Origin: Zemynaea arenosa
GTDB lineage: Bacteria > Pseudomonadota > Gammaproteobacteria > Burkholderiales > Burkholderiaceae_D
Reading direction: 5' to 3'
Assembly (NCBI RefSeq): GCF_004614185.1
Contig: NZ_SPVF01000174.1
Span: 1-39,314 of the forward strand
DNA: 39,314 bases
Under the pieces are notes generated by a model, which saw only the letters and a program-made list of their open reading frames with translations, did no database searches and was not told the DNA's origin. Shown piece by piece: positions 18,523-27,700 of the stretch (position 1 is the first letter of the stretch; the number at the start of each line of letters is the position of its first letter). The translations under genes were made by a program, and so were the position numbers.

Positions 18523-20142
18523 TTATGCGGCCTTGGGTCCGCAGCGGTAGTGGTCCACCATCTGGTAGCGCGACGCATACAGCGCAAACACCAGCGCCGC
18601 CAGCCCCGCGAAGGCCGCGAAGAAGTACATCTGGAAGGCCATCACGCCCAGCCCCGTGGACTGGATGTTGGCCAGCACGGCCTCGTTCTTGACGCTCGAA
18701 TTCACGATCAGCACCCACAGGCTGCCCACGGTGACGGCCAGGTACCAGAACGACATGATCGCGCCCTTCATCGACAGCGGTGCCTGCGAATACGCGAACT
18801 CCAGCCCGGTGGCCGAGACCAGCACCTCGCCCATGGTGAGCAGCACATAAGGCAGGATCTGCCAGGCCATCGAGACTGGCGTGCCGCCATCCATCACCAG
18901 CTGGATGGTGCCGATGGCGACCCACGCCAGCGCGGAAAACGCGATGCCCGCACCCATGCGGCGCAGGGCCGTGAGCTGCACGCCCGCGCGGCGCAGGACG
19001 GGGAACAGCACCAGGTTGTTGAAGGGGATCAGCAGCATCACCAGCATCGGGTTCAGCGCCTGCATCTGCGCAGGGAGGAACTGGAACTCGGAGCCGAACA
19101 GATGGAAGGTCGGGTAGGTCATCGAGTTGGCCTGCACGATCCAGGTGGAGGCCTTCTGGTCGAACAGGGACCAGAACGGCGTGACCAGCGCGAACACGAT
19201 CAGCATGCGCAACACCGCGCGCACGCCGTCCACCGCATCATCCGGATGCGCGCCGCGCGCCCGTTCCAGCTGCATGGCGACACCGATGCCGCCAAAGGCC
19301 AGCAGCAGCACCAGAGCCAGGCAGGCCGCGATCACGAAGCCCCAGGACCACGACATCGCCAGCGAGGCGAGCGCGCCCACCAGTCCAATCGCTGCAACCA
19401 CGAGGCCGGGCCGCCCCTGGCCTGCGGCGCGGGCCAGCAGCGCGGTGCGTGCGACATTGGTGAACGAATCCGGATTCGGCGGCGCCGGTGGCACATGCAC
19501 ATAGCGCTTGCGCGCGGACCAGAACACGAGAGTGGCCAGCGCCATCAGGATGCCGGGAATGCCAAAGGCCACCGACGGCCCGTAGTTCTTGAGGAAGACC
19601 GGCATCAGCAGCGACGCGAAGAAGGAGCCGAGGTTGATGCTCCAGTAGAAGGCGTCGAACACCACCTTCGCGCGGTTCTTGTTGGACTGGTCGAACTGGT
19701 CGCCACAGAACGAGGCCACCAGCGGCTTGATGCCGCCCGAGCCCAGCGCGATCAGAAAGAGGCCGAAGTAGAAGCCCTTGAGGTTATCTTCAAAGTACGC
19801 GAGGCAGGCATGCCCCGCCACGTACACGAGGCTGAGCCAGAACACGACGCGGTACTTGCCGTAGAAGCGGTCCGCCAGCCAGCCGCCCAGCAGCGGGAAG
19901 AAGTACACGCCGATCACGAAGGTGTGGAACACATGCTTCGCTTCGCTCGCACGGTCCTCCATCGGAATGAACAGCAGCAGGGTGCTGATGAGGAAGGGCG
20001 TGAGGATGTTGCGCATGCCGTAGAAGCTGAAGCGCTCCCCGGCCTCGTTGGCGATGATGAAGGGGATCTGGCGCGGCATCGGGCCATTGCCGGTGCTTGT
20101 GGCAGCGGCGCTGGCGGCGGCGGTGGTCTCGGATCGTGGCAT
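18523..20142 (-). CDS. POT/PTR2-family proton-coupled oligopeptide-type transporter
   Basis: Encodes 539 residues with 12 or more membrane spans. It shows the POT signatures: the proton-coupling motif GERFSFYGMRNIL (ExxER type) in helix 1, the PTR2 pattern GSGGIKPLVASFCGDQF, and FYWSINLGSF. Members usually import di- and tripeptides with protons across the inner membrane; plant relatives also carry nitrate, hormones and glucosides. Here it heads a two-gene unit with secreted pullulanase, 21 nt apart, and is divergent from the cytoplasmic alpha-glucosidase gene. That context is odd for a peptide transporter. It may simply import peptides during growth on plant material, or handle another solute. 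The upstream region contains the LacI-type palindrome. Confidence 0.9.
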   Translation of the reverse strand: MPRSETTAAASAAATSTGNGPMPRQIPFIIANEAGERFSFYGMRNILTPFLISTLLLFIPMEDRASEAKHVFHTFVIGVYFFPLLGGWLADRFYGKYRVVFWLSLVYVAGHACLAYFEDNLKGFYFGLFLIALGSGGIKPLVASFCGDQFDQSNKNRAKVVFDAFYWSINLGSFFASLLMPVFLKNYGPSVAFGIPGILMALATLVFWSARKRYVHVPPAPPNPDSFTNVARTALLARAAGQGRPGLVVAAIGLVGALASLAMSWSWGFVIAACLALVLLLAFGGIGVAMQLERARGAHPDDAVDGVRAVLRMLIVFALVTPFWSLFDQKASTWIVQANSMTYPTFHLFGSEFQFLPAQMQALNPMLVMLLIPFNNLVLFPVLRRAGVQLTALRRMGAGIAFSALAWVAIGTIQLVMDGGTPVSMAWQILPYVLLTMGEVLVSATGLEFAYSQAPLSMKGAIMSFWYLAVTVGSLWVLIVNSSVKNEAVLANIQSTGLGVMAFQMYFFAAFAGLAALVFALYASRYQMVDHYRCGPKAA

Positions 20143-20260
20143 GGGGTTGTCCCTTGTCGTAAGAATGCAGCGATCCTAATGGACCCGTGTAGCGATGGCA
20201 ATGAGTGCTAGAGTTCGGTGTAGTTTGACTAGATTAGCACGTCACATACCCTGTAAACCG

Positions 20261-20289
20261 TTCCCAAACCGGTTTGAGTGATGTATATT
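20261..20289 (+). promoter_or_regulatory. Candidate promoter of the alpha-glucosidase gene
   Basis: TTCCCA (20261-20266) and TATATT (20284-20289) are separated by 17 nt, each a partial match to sigma-70 boxes. The operator palindrome lies in the spacer and overlaps the -35. This position rules out the longer open frame that would start at 20274. Confidence 0.45.
20265..20276. promoter_or_regulatory. Perfect LacI-family-type operator palindrome
   Basis: CAAACCGGTTTG is a perfect 12-bp palindrome with the central CG typical of LacI/GalR-family sites. A second partial copy, TAAACCGTT, lies just upstream (20254-20262), giving AAACCG twice in tandem. It sits between the divergent POT-pulA unit and the alpha-glucosidase gene and overlaps the candidate promoter. 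No LacI-family gene is in the window. Confidence 0.65.
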
Positions 20290-20318
20290 CTCTACAATTC
20301 TTCACCGGACAGCAAGCC

Positions 20319-21944
20319 ATGAGCACCCCGAAAACCAACTGGTGGCAGGAAGCCATCATTTACCAGGTCTACCCGCGCAGCTATCTCGACACCAACGGCG
20401 ACGGCGTTGGCGACCTGCCCGGTATCACGCAGAAGCTCGATTACATCGCGAGCCTGGGCGTCGACATCGTGTGGATCTCGCCTTTCATGAGGTCCCCGAT
20501 GAAGGACTTTGGCTACGACATCTCCGACTACTGCGACGTCGACCCGCTGTTCGGCACCCTGGCGGATTTCGATGCGCTGATCGCCAAGGCGCACAGCCTC
20601 GGACTGAAGATCATGATCGATCAGGTGATGTCGCACACCGCCGAGAGCCACCCGGCCTTCGCCGAAAGCCGCAAGAGCCGCGCCAATCCGAAGGCCGACT
20701 GGTACGTGTGGGCCGATCCGCTCCCCGACGGGAACCCGCCCAACAACTGGCTGTCCGTGTTCGGCGGCTCGTCGTGGCAGTTCGACGCGCGCCGCAAGCA
20801 GTACTACCTGCACAACTTCCTGGCCAGCCAGCCGGACATGAACTTCCACAATCCTGAGGTGCAGCAGTTCCACCTCGATAACCTGCGCTTCTGGCTCGAA
20901 CGCGGCGTGGACGGTGTGCGCATGGACGCCTGCAACTTCCACTTCCACGACCGCCAGCTGCGCAGCAACCCGGCCGCCACCAAGCGCGATACCGCGACCG
21001 TGACGGACGTGAACCCCTACGGCATGCAGCAGCACATCCATGACAAGACGCAGCCGGAGAACGTGGCCTTCCTCCAGCGTCTGCGCCAGCTGCTGGATGA
21101 ATACGGCGCCGTGGCAATCGGCGAAGTGGGCGCGGACGACGCACTGGCCGTGATGGCGGACTACACCTCCGGCGGCGACAAGCTGCACATGGCCTACAGC
21201 TTCAACCTGCTCACGCCGACCTTTTCGGCCGGGTACATCCGCCAGCAGGTGGAAGAGTTCAATGCGCGCGTGAAGGACGGCTGGGCCTCGTGGTCGGTCG
21301 GGAACCACGATGCAATCCGTGTGATGACCCGCTGGTCCGGCGGCGACGCGAACCCGCCGGTGCAGCTGGCGAAAATGGTGCTGGCGATGCAGCTGTCCCT
21401 CAAGGGCACGCCCTGCCTGTACCAGGGCGACGAGCTGGCGCTGACGGAAGCCGATGTCCCGTACGAACTGCTGCAGGACCCGTACGGCATCACCTTCTGG
21501 CCCGAGTTCAAGGGCCGCGACGGCTGCCGCACGCCGATGCCGTGGACGGGCGAAGCGCCCAACGCGGGCTTCACCAGTGGCCAGCCATGGCTGCCGGTGC
21601 CGCCGGAACACCTGCAGCGCGCGGCGGCAGTCGAGGACCAGGACCCGGACTCGCCACTCAACTTCGCGCGCCGCTTCATCGCCTGGCGCAAGACCATGCC
21701 GCAGCTCACGCGCGGCGAGATCTCGTTCTTCGACGCGCCCGAACCGGTGCTGGCGCTGCGCCGCACGCTGGACGGCGAGCGCACCGTGCTGGCGGCCTTC
21801 AACTGCTCCGCCGCGCCGGTGAGCTTCGACTGGGCCGAGGTGGCACAGGCGGACGCCATCGACAGCGTGGGCCTGCAGGGCAGGACGGCCGGCACGCGCG
21901 TGACGCTGCCGGCCTACGGCGCCTGGTTTGGCCTGCTGAAGTAA
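20319..21944 (+). CDS. Cytoplasmic alpha-glucosidase (GH13, oligo-1,6/HaG-like)
   Basis: Encodes 541 residues without a signal peptide. ATG 20319 is chosen because the longer frame would begin inside the promoter and operator. GH13 regions are clear: DQVMSHT (region I, the Ser-His form seen in Halomonas HaG-type alpha-glucosidases), nucleophile Asp203 (GVRMDACNFH), acid/base Glu269 (IGEVGADD) and Asp331 (VGNHDAIRV). These positions lie close to those of HaG. It should hydrolyse maltose and short alpha-glucosides to glucose after import by the SLC45 transporters, supplying Glk. It is divergent from the POT-pulA unit and shares its operator region. A GC-rich hairpin follows 15 nt after the stop. 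Confidence 0.94.
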   Translation: MSTPKTNWWQEAIIYQVYPRSYLDTNGDGVGDLPGITQKLDYIASLGVDIVWISPFMRSPMKDFGYDISDYCDVDPLFGTLADFDALIAKAHSLGLKIMIDQVMSHTAESHPAFAESRKSRANPKADWYVWADPLPDGNPPNNWLSVFGGSSWQFDARRKQYYLHNFLASQPDMNFHNPEVQQFHLDNLRFWLERGVDGVRMDACNFHFHDRQLRSNPAATKRDTATVTDVNPYGMQQHIHDKTQPENVAFLQRLRQLLDEYGAVAIGEVGADDALAVMADYTSGGDKLHMAYSFNLLTPTFSAGYIRQQVEEFNARVKDGWASWSVGNHDAIRVMTRWSGGDANPPVQLAKMVLAMQLSLKGTPCLYQGDELALTEADVPYELLQDPYGITFWPEFKGRDGCRTPMPWTGEAPNAGFTSGQPWLPVPPEHLQRAAAVEDQDPDSPLNFARRFIAWRKTMPQLTRGEISFFDAPEPVLALRRTLDGERTVLAAFNCSAAPVSFDWAEVAQADAIDSVGLQGRTAGTRVTLPAYGAWFGLLK

Positions 21945-21959
21945 CCGCGTCACACACGC

Positions 21960-21981
21960 AGCCCCCACCCGCGTGGGGGCT
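21960..21981 (+). terminator. Hairpin after the alpha-glucosidase gene
   Basis: GCCCCCAC (21961-21968) pairs with GTGGGGGC (21973-21980) across a CCGC loop, extended by one A-T pair. The following sequence, TTCGCTGCATTT, is only weakly T-rich, so termination efficiency is uncertain. Confidence 0.65.
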
Positions 21982-22083
21982 TCGCTGCATTTAGGGTTCT
22001 TTTAAGAAGCGCAACGCGTTCCGTCTCCCTACAATCGCGTCCTTGCCTGCCACATGACGCAGGCACTCGATGAAGGAAAGACG

Positions 22084-23037
22084 ATGACAACGCAGTCGCA
22101 AGACCGCGTGGCCATGCTCGCCTCGATGCTGCTGATCCGCGCATACGAGGAACGGGCGATTGCGCTGCGCGCCGCCGGGTCGTTCCCCGGCATTTGCTCC
22201 TCCCTGGGCCAGGAAGCCGCCGCCGTCGGCGTGGTCGGCGCGCTGACCAGCGACGACAAGATCCTCACCAACCACCGCAGTGCGGGCCATTTGCTGGCGC
22301 GTGGCGCGGACGCCGGCCGCATGATGGCCGAGTCGATGGGCCGCAGCACCGGCTACTGCAAGGGCCGCAGCGGCTTCCTGCACATCTCCGCCGCGGAGCT
22401 GGGCGTGGTGCTGACCTCCACCATCGTGGGCGGCGAACTGTCGCTGGCCACCGGCGTGGCGCTGGCCAAGCAGATGCGCAACGAGCCGGGCCTGGTGGCC
22501 TGCTTCTTCGGCGACGGCGCGGCCTGCGAAGGCATCTTCCACGAGTCGCTCAACCTGGCCGCCGTGTGGCAGCTGCCGGTGCTGTACGTGTGCGAGAACA
22601 ACCAGTGGCAGGCCTACGTGCACCGCACCGAGACCATGCTCGGTGACCCGATCACCGAGTGGGCGCGCGGCTACGGCATGCGCAGCAAGGCGGTGGATGG
22701 CAACGACGTGGAAGCCGTGCGCGCCGCCACGCTGGAAGCGGTGGCCTGCATCCGCGACAGCGGCAAGCCTTATCTGCTGGAGCTGAACACCTACCGCCAG
22801 CGCGGCCACCTGGAACCGGACGTGCCGCCTGTGTCGCCGGAGCGCGAACGCTGGATGCTGACCGACCCGATCGCGCGCATGGAGCAGCGCATGCTGCATG
22901 CGGGCGAGATCGATGCGGCCGGCCTGGCCGAGCTGCGCCAGCAGGCCGATGCCGCCATCGATGCCGCCATCGCCTTTGCGAGCGACTCGCCGTTCCCCGA
23001 CCCGGCCGAACTCACGGCCGATGTCTACGCCGATTAA
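22084..23037 (+). CDS. Thiamine-diphosphate dehydrogenase E1 component, alpha subunit
   Basis: Encodes 317 residues. ATG 22084 has AAGGA 6 nt upstream; an ATG at 22054 is in frame but lacks a site. The thiamine-diphosphate/Mg motif is clear (GDGAACEG through CENNQW), as is the HRSAGHLLARG segment with the conserved active-site His. The family forms the decarboxylating E1 of pyruvate, acetoin or branched-chain 2-oxoacid dehydrogenase complexes as an alpha2beta2 tetramer. Its length is closer to acetoin/pyruvate-type alpha subunits than to branched-chain ones. The beta subunit follows 12 nt later. A TACAAT sequence at 22030-22035 may be the -10 box. No E2 or E3 gene is adjacent, so the true substrate is open. 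Confidence 0.9.
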   Translation: MTTQSQDRVAMLASMLLIRAYEERAIALRAAGSFPGICSSLGQEAAAVGVVGALTSDDKILTNHRSAGHLLARGADAGRMMAESMGRSTGYCKGRSGFLHISAAELGVVLTSTIVGGELSLATGVALAKQMRNEPGLVACFFGDGAACEGIFHESLNLAAVWQLPVLYVCENNQWQAYVHRTETMLGDPITEWARGYGMRSKAVDGNDVEAVRAATLEAVACIRDSGKPYLLELNTYRQRGHLEPDVPPVSPERERWMLTDPIARMEQRMLHAGEIDAAGLAELRQQADAAIDAAIAFASDSPFPDPAELTADVYAD

Positions 23038-23049
23038 ACAGGATCCAGA

Positions 23050-24033
23050 ATGTCCCAACTTACGATCAATGAAGCGATCGGCCAGGCCCTGGCCGAAGAG
23101 ATGCGGCGCGACCCGACGGTGCTGGTGTTCGGCGAAGGCGTCGCCACCAAGCAGGCCACGCTGGTCGAGCAGTTCGGCCCGCGCCGCGTGCGCAACACGC
23201 CGCTGGCCGAGGCGATCATCGCCGGTACCGCGGCCGGTGCCGCCGCCAGCGGCCTGCGCCCGGTGGTGGACCTGCTGTTCACGCCTTTCCTGACCTTGTC
23301 CATGGACGCCATCTGCAACAGCGCGGGCAAGCTGCGCTACATGTCGGGCGGCCAGTTCGCATTCCCGATGGTGGTGATCGCGCGCAGCGGCAGCGGCTGG
23401 ACCCTGGGCGCGCAGCACAACCACAACCTGGAGGCGTGGTTCGTGCACAGCCCCGGCGTGAAAGTGGTGATGCCGTCCACGCCCGCCGATGCCAAGGGCC
23501 TGCTGCAGTCGGCCATCCGCGACAACAACCCGGTGCTGTTCCTGGTCGACCTGACGGTGGCCGACCAGCCGCACCAGGTGGACGACAAGATCGAACCGAT
23601 CCCGCTGGGGAAGGCCAGGCTGCTGCGCGAAGGCGCGGACCTGACCATCATCTCGTACTCGAAGGCCGTGCACACCTGCATGGACGCCGCCGCGAGCCTG
23701 GCCGCTGCGGGCGTGCAGGCGGAAGTGCTGGACCTGCGCTCGGTGAAGCCGCTGGACGAAGCCGCGATCCTGGCCTCGGCCCGCAAGACCGGGCGCGTGC
23801 TGGTGGTGCATGAAGCGGGCCGCATGTGCGGCGTGGGCGCGGAAGTGGCGGCGCTGGTGTCCGAGCAGGCCTTCGGCTGGCTGAAGGCGCCGGTGGTGCG
23901 GATCGGCGGGGCGGACGTGCCGCCGCCGTCGAGCTGGGTGCTGGAGCAGGCCTACATGCCGCAGGCCACCGGCATCGTGGAAGCAGGGCTGCGCCTGGCC
24001 GCGCAGGACCGCGCAGTGCAGGCGGCCGCATAA
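23050..24033 (+). CDS. Thiamine-diphosphate dehydrogenase E1 component, beta subunit
   Basis: Encodes 327 residues with AGGA shortly upstream. It has the transketolase-like pyrimidine-binding domain (TINEAIGQALAEEMRRD, FGEGVA, TPLAEAIIAGTAAGAA) followed by the C-terminal transketolase domain (DLTIISYSKAVH, EVLDLRSVKPLDE, VLVVHEAGRMCGVGAEVAA). It pairs with the alpha subunit just upstream to form the E1 heterotetramer. The segment RSGSGWTLGAQHNHNLEAWFVHSPGVKVVMPSTPADAKGL is typical of pyruvate/acetoin E1 beta. A strong two-way terminator follows, closing the operon at two genes without an E2. Confidence 0.92.
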   Translation: MSQLTINEAIGQALAEEMRRDPTVLVFGEGVATKQATLVEQFGPRRVRNTPLAEAIIAGTAAGAAASGLRPVVDLLFTPFLTLSMDAICNSAGKLRYMSGGQFAFPMVVIARSGSGWTLGAQHNHNLEAWFVHSPGVKVVMPSTPADAKGLLQSAIRDNNPVLFLVDLTVADQPHQVDDKIEPIPLGKARLLREGADLTIISYSKAVHTCMDAAASLAAAGVQAEVLDLRSVKPLDEAAILASARKTGRVLVVHEAGRMCGVGAEVAALVSEQAFGWLKAPVVRIGGADVPPPSSWVLEQAYMPQATGIVEAGLRLAAQDRAVQAAA

Positions 24034-24050
24034 CCGGCCCCGCCACCAAG

Positions 24051-24079
24051 AACAAAGGCGCCCATGTGGCGCCTTTGTT
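24051..24079. terminator. Bidirectional terminator between convergent genes
   Basis: AACAAAGGCGCC (24051-24062) pairs perfectly with GGCGCCTTTGTT (24068-24079) over a CATGT loop: a 12-bp stem with A-rich and T-rich flanks. It serves the E1 beta gene on the plus strand and the unknown gene ending at 24082 on the minus strand. Confidence 0.85.
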
Positions 24080-24081
24080 TC

Positions 24082-24555
24082 TCAATTCTCCTTCAAGCGT
24101 TCCAGCGGCTTGTCCTTCTGCCGCCATTCGTCGACGCTGACCACATCCCCTGTCGCCGCATCCTCCACCAGGATGCTGTCGCCCGCCGGCGTCACATAGA
24201 AGCCCTGCCAGAAGTGGGCGCTCTCGGCGTCGTTCTCCACAAAGCTGTAGGCCTGGTAGCTGCGGCCGTTGATGGTGCGGTTGCCGCTGGAATCGGCCAC
24301 CACCGCGCCGTGCGCGGCGCCCTTGGACTTTTTCTCGATCCATTCGGACCAGGCTTTCAGCTCGGGCAGCGCCAGCAGCGCCGTCACGGCCTGGTCGGAC
24401 GGCGGCCTGGTGGCGTTCGCTAGCACGGGTGCGGAGGCGGCTGCAGGGCCCGGTGCAGGCTGCTTCGCGGCGCGGCGGTGCGTGACCGCAGTCCCGGCAC
24501 TGATCGCCACGACCACGGCGACGATTGCGCCAATTTTCCTGCTTTTGTTATTCAT
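24082..24555 (-). CDS. Membrane-anchored protein of unknown function
   Basis: Encodes 157 residues. A short basic start (MNNKSRK) precedes one hydrophobic segment (IGAIVAVVVAISAGTAV, about residues 8-24), followed by an Ala/Pro-rich linker to about residue 52. It is likely a single-pass inner-membrane protein with a periplasmic C-terminal domain of about 100 residues. That domain contains ELKAWSEWIEKKSKG, INGRSYQAYSFVENDAESAHFWQGFYV and GDSILVEDAATGDVVSVDEWR, which reads like a small beta-sheet domain. I do not recognise a family. It ends in the shared terminator. Confidence 0.7.
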   Translation of the reverse strand: MNNKSRKIGAIVAVVVAISAGTAVTHRRAAKQPAPGPAAASAPVLANATRPPSDQAVTALLALPELKAWSEWIEKKSKGAAHGAVVADSSGNRTINGRSYQAYSFVENDAESAHFWQGFYVTPAGDSILVEDAATGDVVSVDEWRQKDKPLERLKEN

Positions 24556-24639
24556 GAAGTAAGCGGCCGTCCTGACAAAGAAGTGGGGACGATACTAAAC
24601 CAAAGGCAACTCAGCAACAAGGCTGATACAGCCGCGTCT

Positions 24640-24729
24640 GCCGTGCGCCCCTTTCTTTTTGAAATTGTTTTAATTCAAGAACGTTGTTGAAAGTTCTTTA
24701 CTTTTTAATATTTATTGAGGTGTTTCATC
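24640..24729 (+). promoter_or_regulatory. AT-rich leader of the PPC-repeat protein gene
   Basis: This stretch is far richer in A and T than its surroundings. It contains an inverted repeat AAGAAC/GTTCTT (24677-24682, 24693-24698) and a second, TTGAA/TTCAA, around 24659-24678. GAGGTG (24717-24722) is the ribosome-binding site 7 nt before ATG 24730. Several TTGAAA-like and TAATAT-like boxes occur, but I cannot fix one promoter pair. The inverted repeats may be an operator. Confidence 0.45.
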
Positions 24730-27700
24730 ATGGCAACCCCGAGCGACGATTTCACCGCCAGCACCCAGCGGGCCGGGCGCCTGGCAGTCGGAGCCACCAC
24801 CAGCGGCCAGCTTGAGGCCCCGGGTGACGCCGACTGGTTTGCGGTGCAGCTGGAGGCGGGCAAGACGTATGCGTTTGGCCTGCAAGGCGAAGTGGGTGGC
24901 GGCGGCAGCCTGCCCCTGGTGCCCGGCGCGACCGCGCTGCGCCTGTACGGGCCCGGCATGGATCCACTCGATTCCAGCTTCACCCCTTCGCACAACCTGC
25001 CCACGCTGGCGTTCACGCCGCGCACCTCGGGCACCTACTACCTGGCCGTCACCAGCGCGGCGAGCGGCCCCACCGGCACCTACACCGTGAGCGCACGCGA
25101 AGGCATGGCGGACGATGTCGGCGATTCCTCGGGCACCGCGACCCGGCTGCTGGCCGGAGAGACCATCAATGGCATGATCGGCACCAGCGGAGACCTGGAC
25201 GTCTTTCGCGTCAGTATCCAGAAGGGCCACGTGTACACCCTTACGCAGCCGGGCAGCGGCCTGGCGCAGCAGGTGCTGGAAGGGCTGGGCGCGGGCGCGG
25301 TGCTGAGTGCCGATGGCGGTTCGGTCACCTTCCGCGCGGCGTACACCGGCGACCTGAATGTGGTCCTGGCGGGACCGGAGGGCAAGACCGGTGGCTACTC
25401 CGTGCATTTCGAGGAAGCCGCGGCCGACGATGTGGGCAGTACGCTCGCCACCGCAGGCACGCTTGCTGCCGGCGTCACGCTCAAGGGCCAGCTGGATGCG
25501 GCGGACAGCGATTGGTACAAGCTCCCCGCCACCGCGGGCTATGCGTATGCGATCAATGTGTCGGCGGGCGTGGCGCCCACCCTGTCCGTGCTGGGTGCGG
25601 CCAGCAGTGCCGCGCTGCCGAATGGCGGAATCTATATCGCGGATGGCCTGCCCGCCTTCCTCGCCGTGGACGGCAGCAAGCCGACGTCGTACGACCTGAC
25701 GGCCACGCTGCTGGCGGACGACTACCGCAATGCCGCCACCAGCGCGGCGCGCCTGAACAGCACCGTGCAGGGCAAGATCGACTACACGGGCGACACCGAC
25801 TACTTCACTTTTTCCGTCAAGGCGGGCGAGGTGTATGGCCTCGGCCTCGGAGGCCAGAACGGCACGCTCACGGTCAAGCCGGTGTCCAACGCCACGCTGA
25901 TCGGCTCCACACCGACGTCCGGGGCAACCGCGGGTTCGCTGGTGTTCCAGGCGCAGGCCGACGGCATGGCGGTGCTCGCGGTGAGCGGCACCGCCACGAC
26001 GAAGGACAAGCTGGCCACCTACACGCTCACCCGCGCCACGGCCGCCGACGATGCGGCCAATTCCATCGCCGAGGCAACCCCGCTCGCGGTGGACAGCACG
26101 GTGTCCGGCGCGATCGGTTCACCGGGTGATATCGACGTCTTCAAGGTCGCGCTGCAGGCGGGGACGACGTACGCGGTGACCACGCCAGCGAATGTCGCGA
26201 CCCTGCTCAGCGACGGCCATGGCGGTCTGACAGCCGTGGAACCCGGCCAGTGGTTCACCCCCACAGCGACGCAGGAGTACCGCTTCGTACTCGCCGCGCC
26301 GGGGCCGGCCAGCTATCAATTTGGCGTGCAGGCCGCAGCCGGCGACGACCTCCCCGCATCGGCGGCGACCACGGCGCGGCTTACGGAGAACGCGGGCGTC
26401 ACGGTCGCGAGCCAGAAAGGAGACCGCGACTGGGTGGCCGTGTCGCTGGACGCGGGCCAGACCTACCAGGTGAGCAGCACTGGCAGCGGCACGCTGGCGC
26501 TGCGCGATGCGACGGGCCAGCTGGTGGCGTCCGCCGTCACCAGTGCGGCGGGTACCCACGTCCTCGATTACACGCCCGCGGCCAAAGGCACGTGGTACGT
26601 AGAAGTGGCCGATGGCAGCGGCGACACGCGCCTGGCGCTGAGCCGCCCGGCCGCGGACGACTTCGGCAACACGCCGGCCCGCGCGCAATCGATTGAGGTT
26701 GGGCAGACCGTGACCGCGCGCCTGCACAGCGACACCGACGTGGACGCGCTGCGCCTGCACCTGGACGCGGGCCACTGGTACGGCGTGCGCATGACGGACC
26801 TGGGCAAGCTGGGTGACGTTCCCTTCGCGTCCGGGATGATCGATATGCTGCAGGTGCAGGCCGATGGCAGCTACGTCCCGTTCCAGGTGCCCGCCAGCGG
26901 TGAATTCGAAGCCGCGGCGAGCGGTGACTATGTGCTGGCGCTGCACCGCGCGCCGAAATGGGACAGCACCGGCGCGACGCTGCGCGTGGTGGACATGGGC
27001 GCGGACGACCAGGCAGCCGGCGCGCCCGCCGCGGCGCTGGCGGTGAATGGATCCGTCACCGGCAGCGCGCAGGCTGGCGGGGATACGGACAGCTACAAAC
27101 TCGCCCTCAAGGCCGGCGAGGTGTACACGTTGTCTCTCACCGGCGCCCAGGGCACCGCGCTCGGGCCGAACCAGGGCAGCATCGAGATCCAGCTGGGTAG
27201 CCAGCACGGCGCGGCGGCGCTGGGGCAGCCGCTCACCTTCATGGCGCCATCAAACGGCGAGTTCCTCGTCACCACGCACCTGGCTGCGGCCGGGGGCTAC
27301 ACCGTGAACCTGCGCGGCGATGGCGTGGACACAGATGCGCCAGTGCTGACGCCCGCGGCGGAAGGCACGGTGTACCAGCCCGGCCAGGCGATCGACCTGG
27401 CATTCAGCGAAAACATCCTGGCCTCGGGCGGCGAGATCACGCTACGCGACGCGAACGGCGGCGTGGTCCAGCAGTTCAACACGGGCAGCAAGGCCTACAC
27501 CATCCACGACAACCACCTCGTCCTCGATCCCGGCGTGGTGCTGATCCCGGGTGCCACCTACTCGGTGAATATCGCCTTCGGTGCGGTGACTGACCTGGCG
27601 GGCAATCCGGCGCTGGTGGCGCAGCAGGTTCCGGTGACCATCGCCGCACCTGCGGCGACGGGCACCACGGGGAACGATGTGCTGGTGGGGACGGGCGTGA

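Noticed and set aside
18550..21968. Long antisense frames over the POT transporter (plus strand) and the alpha-glucosidase (minus strand)
   Set aside because: Both are shadows caused by high GC. The sense proteins have complete family signatures.
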